Assembly: GCA_964545715.1 (NCBI GenBank)
Contig: CAZJHX010000044.1
Coordinates: forward strand, 1 to 64,000
Source of the DNA: CAZJHX01 sp964545715
GTDB lineage: Bacteria > Myxococcota_A > UBA9042 > GCA-2863065
Reading direction: 5' to 3'
Length of the DNA stretch: 64,000 bases
The translations under genes were made by a program, and so were the position numbers. Below, piece after piece: positions 53,801 through 62,110 of this stretch. How positions within the stretch are numbered: the stretch's first letter is position 1; every line of letters begins with the position of its first letter. The notes below the pieces were generated by a model. It did no database searches. It saw only the letters and a program-made list of their open reading frames with translations, and was not told the origin of the DNA.

Positions 53801-55693
53801 TTACTCGTCCACCACGTCGGCGTCCACGAAGTCCGCGCCGTAGTCCTCGCCGCCACCCTCGGGCGCCGCCGGATCACCACCCTCGGTGGACTCCGCGGCG
53901 TTCTTGTACATCTGCTCGGCCAGCTTGTGGGCAGCCTTGGTGAGCGTCTCGGTCGCCGCCATGATGCGGGTGTGGTCCTCGCTGGCCAGCGACTCTTTGG
54001 CGTCGGCCAGTGCGGCCTGCAGCGCCTCGACGTCAGCCTCTTCCATGCCCTCTTTGTGCTCTTCCAGGGACTTTTCAGTCTGGTAGATGAGCGTGTCGAG
54101 CTGGTTTTTGGCCTCGATGGACTCACGACGCTTCTTGTCCGCCTCTTCGTGCTCCTCCGCCTCGGAGACCATGCGATCGATGTCGCTCTGCTGAATGCCA
54201 GAGCTGTTGGTGATCATGATCTCCTGCTCTTTGGCGGTGGCCTTGTCCTTGGCGGTCACCTTGAGGATGCCGTTGGCGTCGATGTCGAAGGAGACCTCGA
54301 TCTGTGGCACACCACGCGGCGCCAGGGGGATGCCCTCCAGGTGGAACTTGCCCAGCGTCCGGTTGTCCGGCGCCATCTCGCGCTCGCCCTGCAGCACGTG
54401 GACCTCCACAGAGGTCTGATTGTCGGCCGCCGTGGAGAAGATCTCCGTCTTGCGGGCCGGAATCGTCGTGTTGCGGGAGATGAGCGTCGTCATCACGCCA
54501 CCCAGGGTCTCGATGCCCAGGCTCAGCGGCGTGACGTCCAGCAGCAGGATGTCCTTGACGTCGCCGGCCAGAACGCCCGCCTGAACGGCAGCGCCTACAG
54601 CCACGACCTCGTCCGGGTTCACACCCTGGTGAGGCTCTTTGCCGAAGAACTTTTTGACGGTCTCCTTGACCCGCGGCATGCGAGTCGAGCCACCGACCAG
54701 GATGACCTCGTCGATGTCGGCGGGGCTCTTGCCCGCGTCCTTGAGCGCCTGGCGGCACGGAGCCAGCGTGGCCTCCACGATGTCGTCGATCAGCTGCTCG
54801 AGCTTGGCCCGCGACAGCCGCATGTTCAGGTGCTTGGGACCCGAGGCGTCCGCCGTCAGGAACGGCAGGTTGATGTCCGTCTCCATCGTCGAGCTGAGCT
54901 CGATCTTGGCCTTCTCGGCAGCCTCTTTGAGACGCTGCATGACCATCTTGTCCGAGGAGACGTCGATGCCCTGGTCCTTTTTGAACTCGTCGACGAGGTA
55001 GTCGATGATCCGCTCGTCGACGTTGTCGCCGCCCAGGTGGGTGTCACCCGCCGTGGACATGACCTCGACCACGTTTTCGCCGACCTCGAGGATCGAGATG
55101 TCGAACGTACCGCCACCGAAGTCGTAGACCGCGATGATCTCGTCTTCCTTCTTGTCCAGACCGTAGGCCAGCGCGGCCGCAGTCGGCTCGTTGATGATGC
55201 GCTTGACCTCCAGGCCGGCAATGCGTCCGGCGTCTTTCGTCGCCTGGCGCTGGCTGTCGTTGAAGTAGGCCGGCACGGTGATGACCGCGGCGTCCACGTC
55301 TTCGCCCAGGTAGTTCTCGGCCGCTCGTTTCAGCTTCTGGAGCACGCGCGCCGCGATCTCGGGGGGCGCGTAGCTCTTGCCGCGGACGCCGATGTGCGCG
55401 TCGCCGTTGTTGGCCGCCTGAATCGTGAAAGGCATGCGCTTGGCTTCGTCGCCAATCTCGCTGAACTTCGAGCCGATAAACCGCTTGGAGCTGTAAATCG
55501 TGTTCTCAGGGTTGGTGACTGCCTGGCGACGCGCCACCTGACCGACCAGAATGCCGCCCTTGTCGTCGAACGCGACGACCGACGGCGTCGTGCGGCCACC
55601 CTCTTCATTGGTAATGACTTTGGGCTCGCCGCTTTCCATGACCGCAACGACCGAGTTGGTCGTACCGAGATCGATGCCGATGATCTTGCCCAT
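53801..55693 (-). CDS. dnaK: Molecular chaperone DnaK (Hsp70)
   Basis: 630 residues, normal length. The N-terminus MGKIIGIDLGTTNSVVAVME, the phosphate-binding IAVYDFGGGTFDISIL and VILVGGSTRMPRVKE signatures are intact. The substrate-binding domain starts after LLLDVTPLSLGIETLGGV, and an acidic tail ends DFVDADVVDE. ATP-driven folding of cytosolic proteins. grpE and dnaJ are not adjacent, so this is a solitary dnaK locus. A sigma-70-like promoter lies about 85-105 bases upstream (55773-55800). Confidence 0.96.
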   Translation of the reverse strand: MGKIIGIDLGTTNSVVAVMESGEPKVITNEEGGRTTPSVVAFDDKGGILVGQVARRQAVTNPENTIYSSKRFIGSKFSEIGDEAKRMPFTIQAANNGDAHIGVRGKSYAPPEIAARVLQKLKRAAENYLGEDVDAAVITVPAYFNDSQRQATKDAGRIAGLEVKRIINEPTAAALAYGLDKKEDEIIAVYDFGGGTFDISILEVGENVVEVMSTAGDTHLGGDNVDERIIDYLVDEFKKDQGIDVSSDKMVMQRLKEAAEKAKIELSSTMETDINLPFLTADASGPKHLNMRLSRAKLEQLIDDIVEATLAPCRQALKDAGKSPADIDEVILVGGSTRMPRVKETVKKFFGKEPHQGVNPDEVVAVGAAVQAGVLAGDVKDILLLDVTPLSLGIETLGGVMTTLISRNTTIPARKTEIFSTAADNQTSVEVHVLQGEREMAPDNRTLGKFHLEGIPLAPRGVPQIEVSFDIDANGILKVTAKDKATAKEQEIMITNSSGIQQSDIDRMVSEAEEHEEADKKRRESIEAKNQLDTLIYQTEKSLEEHKEGMEEADVEALQAALADAKESLASEDHTRIMAATETLTKAAHKLAEQMYKNAAESTEGGDPAAPEGGGEDYGADFVDADVVDE

Positions 55694-55772
55694 GAACTCT
55701 CCCCCGCTATCAGTGAATTCTAAACATTGGACGGTGGCCTTGGGGTAGGCTCAGTCGCCGTCAACGAGGGCA

Positions 55773-55800
55773 AACATAGTTCTGCCCACAGGGGTGTCAA
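55773..55800 (-). promoter_or_regulatory. Probable dnaK promoter
   Basis: On the minus strand TTGACA (55795-55800) and TATGTT (55773-55778) are separated by 16 bases, a good sigma-70 pair. The -35 ends exactly at the start codon of the divergent gene (55801). No clear sigma-32 -10 (CCCCATNT) is seen, although CCCC follows the -35. Confidence 0.55.
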
Positions 55801-56454
55801 GTGGCGCTTAAAAGTTTTGTTTCCACATTCGTGATCCTGATGGTCGTGGTTTTGCTCCTGCCGAGCCAGGTTGCTGCGCAGGCCCCGCCTCAGCCGCAGT
55901 GGGCGCAGCCGCCGCCGCCGCCGGTCAAGCGTGTGTTTCTCAACGGTCAGGCGATCGATGACATTCGCGCGGTGACCCTGATCGACATGAAGGTGTCGCT
56001 GGACACCTACGGCAACATCCTGTTGTTCAACCCCGCCTATCACATCGAGAGGCGACCCGGCGCGGCCGCTCAGATCGTGCGCAAAGCCGCCACGGTTGCT
56101 CGCCCGATCTCCGGGCGCGTCTTCTTGATCACCGACGTCGAGGGAAAGGGACCGCCCACGTTTGACCTCCAGGTTTACGTCTCCGGCCGCCTGGTCTCGA
56201 CCGTCGACGGCTCTCAGCCACGCACCTCCTTGGACTCGTCCGAGTTCTTCACGGTCGGTGACAACGTCCTGCACTTCAAAGCCGTGTCGGTTCACCGTCC
56301 TCAGAGCTCGCCGGACACCAAGGTGAAGGTCACGTTCGGGTACGGGCAGCCCAACGGGCAGGTGTTGGCCATCGACAGGGTCCTGTTGACCTACGAGCGC
56401 AGCGGGCGCGTGCAGTCTCAGATCGACAAGCGCACGATCACGTTCGAGAAATGA
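55801..56454 (+). CDS. Secreted protein, unknown function
   Basis: 217 residues from a GTG preceded by AGGGG. A signal peptide (SFVSTFVILMVVVLLLPSQ, cleavage near AQA) is followed by a Pro/Gln-rich stretch and a beta-rich domain with a PEGA-like or carbohydrate-binding look (RVFLITDVEGKGPPTFDL, TFDLQVYVSGRLVSTVDG, FHRPQSSPDTKVKVTFGY). No catalytic motif. It overlaps the HEAT-repeat lipoprotein gene by 4 bases (ATGA), so both are expected to be exported together. Confidence 0.65.
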   Translation: MALKSFVSTFVILMVVVLLLPSQVAAQAPPQPQWAQPPPPPVKRVFLNGQAIDDIRAVTLIDMKVSLDTYGNILLFNPAYHIERRPGAAAQIVRKAATVARPISGRVFLITDVEGKGPPTFDLQVYVSGRLVSTVDGSQPRTSLDSSEFFTVGDNVLHFKAVSVHRPQSSPDTKVKVTFGYGQPNGQVLAIDRVLLTYERSGRVQSQIDKRTITFEK

Positions 56455-57884
56455 GTCGTGCGGCCGCGATAGCGCTCACCGTTTGTACGGCGCTCAGCGC
56501 CTGCAACCAGCGCGTGGAGCCGATGAAGCTCAAGCGCCCCGCATCCCTGGCGCCCGGAACAGACGGCCGCGCGGTGCTGTGGATTACGCCACGCCCGGCC
56601 CATCCCCTGGGTGCGCTGGATCGCGACGACAACCGGCTGGTCACGGAGATCGAAGAGCTGGATGGCGCGGCAGGAGCCTCTATCGCCACCTTGCGGTCTC
56701 ACCTCTCCAACACCTCGGCGCGCATCAGGCAGGCGGCTGTCATCGCGCTGGCCGCGGCGACTCATGCAGATGCACCCATGGCGGTGCTGGCAGCCGTGCA
56801 CGATCCGCACCCCGTGGTCCGCGCGGAGGCTCGACAGACTGTGGCCGAGCTCTCGCCGGTGATTCGCGACCAGCTCTTTACCCGGTCGCTGAGCGGGGAC
56901 GATGCGGCCATCGCTGCCGGGGCCGCCGCCAGCTGGCCCGAGCTGCTGCGACCGTTGGAGGCCCCTGCGCGCGCCCAGCGCCTGCACGGCGCCTTGACGC
57001 AGACCGCCAATCCCGTCGTTGTGGCGCTCATGCTGGCCGGCCAGTGCGGACGCGAGCCCGTCCCTGAGCTCCTGGAGCTGGCAGCGGGTCACGACGACGC
57101 CGTGGTGCGCGCCGCGGCGGAGGCCTGCCGTATCGAGGCGCTGCAGCCCGGCGGCGTCGCCGATCCGGTGGAGATCATCGCCGCGTTGGGCGCGCCCGGA
57201 CCAGGCTCCAAGGGTCTGGCCGCCCGGCTTGTGTCCACGATCGCGGACCGGGTCGCGCCGGAGAGTCGAGAGCGGCTCCTGGCTGCGCTGTCGGCCGCCG
57301 CGGGCTCGTCGGATACCCGCACCGCGATCGCCGTCAGCACCGCGTTTGTCACCCTGGGTGCGCCCGCTGGAGTGGACGCGCTGGCGGTCTGGGTGCGCGC
57401 CGGATCGACAGACGCGCGCGTCGAGGCGCTGAACGTGCTGAGGGTCGCCGGCCATCGCACGGGTCGTGTTGTGGGCGCCACGATCGTGGGCGCGCTGGAG
57501 CCCGCCTACTCCGACGCGGACGCCACCGTACGTGCAATCGCCGCCGAGGTCGCCGGCTTGACCGCGGACGGCCGAGTCGCGGCCCCGCTCAGCCAGCTGA
57601 TGTCGGACCCCGTCTCAGACGTCCGCGCCGCCGCCGCCTATGCCATCGGGGTCGCCGACGCCAAGCTCGCCGTCGCGGTGCTGGCGGAGTCCGGAATCGC
57701 CGACACGGACGAGGCCGTTCAGGACATGTCGTTTGCCAGTCTTCACAAGCTGGTGCATGGCCACTCGATGCCGCCGCGCGAGCTGGTCGCCGAGTGGCTC
57801 TCGGAGCCGACGCAACCGTCAGAGAAGCCGTTCTGGGGCAGGGACTTCGAGCGCTGGCGACGCTGGTATCAGGTCGAGCGGTAG
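56451..57884 (+). CDS. HEAT-repeat lipoprotein
   Basis: 477 residues. MSRAAAIALTVCTALSAC is a lipoprotein signal. The body consists of helical repeats with Ala-rich HEAT/PBS-lyase-like units: ARIRQAAVIALAAATHAD, HPVVRAEARQTVAELS, DATVRAIAAEVAGLTADG and SDVRAAAAYAIGVADAKL. Such repeats are protein-interaction scaffolds. The C-terminus ends in a Trp-rich segment (PFWGRDFERWRRWYQVE). It is coupled to the secreted protein upstream and converges on the PHP-domain gene with 9 bases between stops. Confidence 0.8.
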   Translation: MSRAAAIALTVCTALSACNQRVEPMKLKRPASLAPGTDGRAVLWITPRPAHPLGALDRDDNRLVTEIEELDGAAGASIATLRSHLSNTSARIRQAAVIALAAATHADAPMAVLAAVHDPHPVVRAEARQTVAELSPVIRDQLFTRSLSGDDAAIAAGAAASWPELLRPLEAPARAQRLHGALTQTANPVVVALMLAGQCGREPVPELLELAAGHDDAVVRAAAEACRIEALQPGGVADPVEIIAALGAPGPGSKGLAARLVSTIADRVAPESRERLLAALSAAAGSSDTRTAIAVSTAFVTLGAPAGVDALAVWVRAGSTDARVEALNVLRVAGHRTGRVVGATIVGALEPAYSDADATVRAIAAEVAGLTADGRVAAPLSQLMSDPVSDVRAAAAYAIGVADAKLAVAVLAESGIADTDEAVQDMSFASLHKLVHGHSMPPRELVAEWLSEPTQPSEKPFWGRDFERWRRWYQVER

Positions 57885-57893
57885 TCTTGGCGC

Positions 57894-60575
57894 TTAGCGC
57901 GCGCTGAGCTGTGAGCCCGTCGCGGCGGGGTGTCCGGCGATGCCGTCCCCGTCCATGTCCACGTAGATCGGGTTGGTGTATGCGAACGGGGCGCCCGTGA
58001 AGACCGGGGCGCCGGTGCCTTCGCCGCGGGCGACCACGACATACCAGGTGTCCCGGTTCGGCGTCAGGTTGATCGTTGAGTCGAAGGCGACCGTGTCTTT
58101 GCCCTCGCGCGTCGTCGGGATCTCGAAGACCCCGCCGGCCTCGCCCTTGCGCGCCTGGCGCCAGCCGCGCCGCGTCGAGATCAGCCGGACCGGGCGGCCG
58201 CGCTCGAAGATGCTGAGGTTGTCCGTAGTCACCCAGGTAGGGGCCTCGAGCTTGATCGACAGCTGCACCGGCTGCGCTGAGCCGGTGGGAGTCAGCACAT
58301 CGGTGTGGCCGATGTGACGGCCGCCGTTTGCCTTCACGTCCAAGAAGAGGCCGCGAGAGACCACTGCGCGCTGCGCTCTGAGGGCGGTGACCACATCCTG
58401 GGCGGACGTGTCCGCGACCGCTGTGCCCGTCCACACGTAGGTGCGTGAGTGGCAGGTGCCTTCGTGCGACTTGTGACTGTCGCTCACGCCCACGCCGACG
58501 ACCGGCTTGCCGGTGTTGAGCCACGCGAACCAGTCGATCATGGCCGGGGTGCGTGCGCCGGCGATCGCGAGCTCGCGGATGCGGGGGTCGGCGGAGGGGA
58601 AGTAGTCCGTCAGCTCACCGATCGCGTCGTTGACTTCAAGCGCGTCGAATTGCCCGGGCGCTTTCGGCTGGAACGGGTCGGTGCGCTTGAACTGGAACAC
58701 GCCCATCCCCGGATCGCGCGGGTGATTGATGACGACGAGCGGCCGGGTCGGGTCCGCGGCGAATCTCGCCAGCAGCCCACGCACGCCGCCCTCGGCCCAC
58801 AGCCGGCTGCCGTCCTCGAGCGCGCGGGTGACCGGGAAGGCGTTGACGTGCCCTTCCGGCGTCGGCGAGGCCTCGACCCCGTCGATGGCCAGCAGCGGCG
58901 CGCCCAGGCCCGCGGTGTGCGGGTCCACGTTGGACACGCGGTCGTGATCGGTGATCACCGCAACCTGGCACCCTTCGGCGATGTTGTGAATCAGCTTCTG
59001 GCGCACGGTGGGCTCCCCGTCCGGCGACCCGACCGTGTGCTGATGGAAGTCGGCCGCCAGCCAGCCGTGCTCCGTGGCCTGAATCGCCCGCTTCAGGGTG
59101 CCGCCGAAAGCGAACGTGGCGCCGGGAACCAGCTCCAGGCTGCGCGTTTGCAGTTCGAAGTCCATGCCGCGGCTGGCCGTGATGCGCCAGTGGCCCGGGG
59201 CCAGGGGCAGCGTGCCGGCCCCGGTGTTGCTGTACCGGACCAGCGTCGCCGCCGAGTGCTCGGCCGGTTCGGCCTTTTTGGAGATGTTGCCGCTCACCGG
59301 CTCCGCCGTGATCTTGACCGGCCCGTCGAAGTGCAGCCGGATGGATGCGGAGGCCCCGACCTTGATTTGCACGTTGGCGTCCTTTCGCAGGTCGGTGTCG
59401 GCGATAAGACGGCGCCGGTGGCCCTCGGCGTCGACCCACAGGTCGTACACGGCCAGGGGGGCCGTCATCTTGAAGTGGCCGTCCGAGGTGGTCAGGGTCT
59501 GGTTGATGGCTTGTCCGTTGTTCTCCGTCGCGCGCAGCGTGATCTCGGCGTTTGCGACGGGCTTGCCGTCCGGGTCGATCACGCGACCGGTCAGCGTGCG
59601 TGTCTCCATGCCCCACAGCGTCATTGCGATATCCATGACTGAGGCCAGGGTGCGGCCGACGACCAGGTATCGCTCGAAGGCCTCGGTGCCGCCGGGCGGG
59701 ATGACCAGCGGGTGCTCACTCAAGAGGCCGACCCCGGGCTCGGTGGCGACGGCGATGGTGAAGCGGTCGCCTGGGACGACCCAGGCGTAGCTGACGCGGT
59801 CGGCGCGCGAGGCGGCGATGCGGGTGCGGGTGAAAGGCGCGGGCTCCTCGAAGCCGACCGCCGTCGTGAAGAGGTTGTCGCTGTCACCCATGCTCAGGAA
59901 GTCGCCCGTCAGCAGGCCGGTGATCGTCTCGTTGGTCGGGTTGTGGACTTCTGTGCGGACCTTCACGTAGCTCTGGCCCGGGGAGATGGTGTAGTCCGTG
60001 ACAAATTTCAGCCCCAGGATCTTCCGGCCGAGTACGTCCAGGAAGCCCATGGTCTCTGTGAAGCCGTCTTCACCACGCACGCGGACGGTGGCGTCGTGGT
60101 GGCCGCCGGAGTTGACGACATACGACTCGCGAGACAGCGGCACGCGGAAGTCCACGGCCGGGAAGAGCTCACGGAACCGGTCACCGCCGGGCTCCCCGTC
60201 GGCGCGTCGGACGTCGGCGTCGATCACATGGCCGCCTGTCACGAAGAGGCCGCGTCCAGCGCCTGCTCGCGCGATTGTGATCGCGATTCTGTCGTTTTCG
60301 AGGAGGTGATCGCCCTCGGCACCCCACTGAGCGGGTCCGGTCGGGGCCATATGAAGTGTGTGTTCGTCCAGGGTGAGCGCACGTGTGAACGCCGAGCCGT
60401 CTCGGGGGACGGAGTACGGCGCGCGTCGAACATCAGCGCTGAGCGCTGTGGTCGGGACACCTCCAAACGCGCTGCGGAGGGTCACTGTGGTGTATTGGTC
60501 AACAGGCGCTGCCAGCGTTGCGATAACAGCTAAACCGCATGCGGTGAGGACCGGGATGTAAGGACGACGAGACAT
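57894..60575 (-). CDS. Secreted PHP-superfamily metallohydrolase (CehA/McbA-type) with carboxypeptidase-like regulatory domain
   Basis: 893 residues from the ATG at 60575; a GTG at 60590 is an alternative. The N-terminal hydrophobic segment (PVLTACGLAVIATLAAP) exports it. A large beta region follows, then a CarboxypepD_reg-like domain (TLTGRVIDPDGKPVANAEIT). The PHP domain has its first metal motif as AADFHQHT (HxH), then AVITDHDRVSN (DHD) and VINHPRD, with a late HxH-like VSDSHKSH. Such CehA/McbA proteins are metal-dependent phosphoesterases or hydrolases. The substrate here is unknown. Stop is convergent with the HEAT lipoprotein gene. Confidence 0.82.
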   Translation of the reverse strand: MSRRPYIPVLTACGLAVIATLAAPVDQYTTVTLRSAFGGVPTTALSADVRRAPYSVPRDGSAFTRALTLDEHTLHMAPTGPAQWGAEGDHLLENDRIAITIARAGAGRGLFVTGGHVIDADVRRADGEPGGDRFRELFPAVDFRVPLSRESYVVNSGGHHDATVRVRGEDGFTETMGFLDVLGRKILGLKFVTDYTISPGQSYVKVRTEVHNPTNETITGLLTGDFLSMGDSDNLFTTAVGFEEPAPFTRTRIAASRADRVSYAWVVPGDRFTIAVATEPGVGLLSEHPLVIPPGGTEAFERYLVVGRTLASVMDIAMTLWGMETRTLTGRVIDPDGKPVANAEITLRATENNGQAINQTLTTSDGHFKMTAPLAVYDLWVDAEGHRRRLIADTDLRKDANVQIKVGASASIRLHFDGPVKITAEPVSGNISKKAEPAEHSAATLVRYSNTGAGTLPLAPGHWRITASRGMDFELQTRSLELVPGATFAFGGTLKRAIQATEHGWLAADFHQHTVGSPDGEPTVRQKLIHNIAEGCQVAVITDHDRVSNVDPHTAGLGAPLLAIDGVEASPTPEGHVNAFPVTRALEDGSRLWAEGGVRGLLARFAADPTRPLVVINHPRDPGMGVFQFKRTDPFQPKAPGQFDALEVNDAIGELTDYFPSADPRIRELAIAGARTPAMIDWFAWLNTGKPVVGVGVSDSHKSHEGTCHSRTYVWTGTAVADTSAQDVVTALRAQRAVVSRGLFLDVKANGGRHIGHTDVLTPTGSAQPVQLSIKLEAPTWVTTDNLSIFERGRPVRLISTRRGWRQARKGEAGGVFEIPTTREGKDTVAFDSTINLTPNRDTWYVVVARGEGTGAPVFTGAPFAYTNPIYVDMDGDGIAGHPAATGSQLSAR

Positions 60576-60747
60576 TGACCGCGCAAGCACTCCACTAGAA
60601 AATCAAGTGCAACACTGGTCAGTCCTGTCGGCCCCATCGGCCACCACGCCTTTGGGATATGTTAACAATATCGGTCGGCTATTGGGCCGATCAAATGGCC
60701 TTCTTGAAACCCGTTTCATTTCACGGTGTTCCGCGTCAACTTTTAAG

Positions 60748-60765
60748 TGCGAAAAGTTTTTCGCG
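60748..60765. promoter_or_regulatory. Palindromic operator candidate 1
   Basis: TGCGAAAAGTTTTTCGCG has the form TGCGAA-N6-TTCGCG, with a 16-bp core (60749-60764) that is a perfect dyad around GT. It resembles the site at 60805-60822, 57 bases further on, so the two may bind the same dimeric regulator. Confidence 0.5.
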
Positions 60766-60804
60766 GTGTAACGTGCGCTGTTTTTGCCTGTTTTGGGGGG
60801 TTAC

Positions 60805-60822
60805 TGCGAATAGAAATTCGCA
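60805..60822. promoter_or_regulatory. Palindromic operator candidate 2
   Basis: TGCGAATAGAAATTCGCA is a 7-bp perfect inverted repeat around AGAA, of the form TGCGAA-N6-TTCGCA. It lies about 100-117 bases before the repeat-tailed lipoprotein start and pairs with the similar dyad at 60748-60765. The centre-to-centre distance, 57 bases, is about five and a half helical turns. Confidence 0.5.
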
Positions 60823-60921
60823 CCTGCGTTTGCCCGCGAGATCCGTTCTGTCGCCACAGCCGCCGGCGGTTGCCTAAAACCCGGCAGGATTGCTATCGTC
60901 CGGGCCAATTGTGGGGGACGT

Positions 60922-61941
60922 ATGACCTGGCGAATCATGATGACGGCGGCGTTGGCATTTACTCTGAGCTGCAGCAGCAGCACGGACGACGACAGCGCTG
61001 CCGCGGCGACCGGCGGAACGACGGACGGAAGCTTCGACGTCAAGGTGGAGCCGGTCGAGTGCACCTCGGACTCCGAGTGCATCGTCAGCCAGGCCCCGGG
61101 CGAGTGCGAGGCCGCGCGCTGCACAGCTGCAGGCGCCTGTGTAAAGGAGCCCGCGGCTGCAGGAGCCAGCTGCTCGGGGCTAGAGGTGGATGCGTCCAAG
61201 TGCGAGGCGGCGACCTGCGACGGAGCCGGGGCCTGCATTGTGGGCACGGCGGCTGACGGCGCGTCCTGCGGTGCATCCAACGCGTGCAATTACATGGCCT
61301 GCGAGACCGGCGCGTGCGTCGAGAAAGACGGCGCAAAGTGCTTTGACGGCAACGACTGCACGGACGACACGTGCGACCCGGTTACGGGCTGCGTCTTTGT
61401 GAACAACACCGCGGAGTGCAACGACGGCAACGCATGCACGGGCGCGGGCCTGTGTGCGGACGGCGCCTGCACGGCGGGCGAGAACATCTGCGAGTGCGAG
61501 ACGGCCGCGGATTGTGATGGCCTGGACACGGACCTGTGCGACGGCACGTTCATCTGCAATGAGGACCAGCAGTGCGTCAACGACGACAGCAGCGCGGTGA
61601 CCTGCGACCCGGAGGGCGTGGATCTGGGGGCCTGCGAGTGGCTGGGCTGCGTGCCCGAGACCGGCGCGTGCGAGGTGATGGCCAAGCCGGACTGCGAAGA
61701 GCCGGATGACACGGGTGACGACACCACGGACACGACGGACACCACAGGCGACGACACGGGCGGGTCGGGTGACGACACGGGCGGATCGGGCGACGACACG
61801 GGCGGATCGGGCGACGACACGGGCGGGTCGGGCGACGACACCGGAGGCTCCGGCGACGACACTGGCGGGTCGGGCGACGACACCGGCGGGTCGGGCGACG
61901 ACACCGGCGGGTCGGGCGACGACACCGGCTCCGGTGAGTGA
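60922..61941 (+). CDS. Cys-rich lipoprotein with a GDDTGGS repeat tail
   Basis: 339 residues. MTWRIMMTAALAFTLSC is a lipoprotein signal. The mature part has many Cys in units such as CTSDSECIVSQAPGECEAA, CGASNACNYMACETGAC and CFDGNDCTDDTCDPVTGC, like the short Cys-rich modules common in Myxococcota exoproteins. The C-terminus is nine GDDTGGS repeats plus a partial one (TGSGE), followed directly by the stop. The Asp-rich repeat could bind calcium or act as an extended surface stalk. The function is unknown. The start has a GGGGGACGT ribosome site. Confidence 0.8.
   Translation: MTWRIMMTAALAFTLSCSSSTDDDSAAAATGGTTDGSFDVKVEPVECTSDSECIVSQAPGECEAARCTAAGACVKEPAAAGASCSGLEVDASKCEAATCDGAGACIVGTAADGASCGASNACNYMACETGACVEKDGAKCFDGNDCTDDTCDPVTGCVFVNNTAECNDGNACTGAGLCADGACTAGENICECETAADCDGLDTDLCDGTFICNEDQQCVNDDSSAVTCDPEGVDLGACEWLGCVPETGACEVMAKPDCEEPDDTGDDTTDTTDTTGDDTGGSGDDTGGSGDDTGGSGDDTGGSGDDTGGSGDDTGGSGDDTGGSGDDTGGSGDDTGSGE
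61747..61930. repeat. 21-bp tandem repeat array encoding GDDTGGS
   Basis: Nine in-frame 21-base units plus a truncated tenth occupy the end of the lipoprotein gene. Units differ mainly by silent changes (GGCGGGTCG versus GGCGGATCG, ACACGGGC versus ACACCGGC), showing expansion by slippage followed by drift. Copy number may vary between strains. Confidence 0.85.
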
Positions 61942-61948
61942 TCACTCA
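61935..61948. other. 14-bp perfect palindrome spanning the lipoprotein stop codon
   Basis: TGAGTGATCACTCA includes the TGA stop of the repeat-tailed lipoprotein. It is followed by GTTTTCC. The dyad has no loop, so it would be a poor terminator on its own, and could instead be a binding site or chance. Confidence 0.3.
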
Positions 61949-62017
61949 GTTTTCCTGCGCAGCATTACGATTAGGTAGTTGGCGGTCACCCTGTGGTGCC
62001 GGGCTGGGGAAAAACCC

Positions 62018-62047
62018 TTGTAACCCGTCACCGCGGATGCCTAGAAT
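62018..62047 (+). promoter_or_regulatory. Probable promoter of the caspase-like lipoprotein gene
   Basis: TTGTAA (62018-62023) and TAGAAT (62042-62047) are separated by 18 bases. The -10 matches 5 of 6 and the -35 4 of 6 consensus bases. Transcription would start near 62054, leaving a leader of about 55 bases before the start codon. Confidence 0.55.
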
Positions 62048-62110
62048 GCGGCCTCACTAAAGCGTCCCCCCGCGTTTTAGGTCGTCCGTAAAAGCTGGAG
62101 TTTTGCTGTG

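Larger units (their letters stand above)
60576..60921. other. Divergent intergenic region with several dyads
   Basis: This 346-base region separates the PHP gene (minus) from the repeat-tailed lipoprotein gene (plus). It is AT-richer than the flanks. It holds a TGAAAC-CC-GTTTCA dyad at 60705-60718 and two TGCGAA-type palindromes at 60748-60765 and 60805-60822. A weak promoter-like pair, TTGCCT with TATCGT about 18 bases later, lies near 60869-60898, just before the plus-strand gene. No reading frame looks real. Confidence 0.6.

Noticed and set aside
53927..55723. 598-codon open frame opposite dnaK
   Set aside because: A long antisense frame of dnaK is a common artefact in high-GC genomes.
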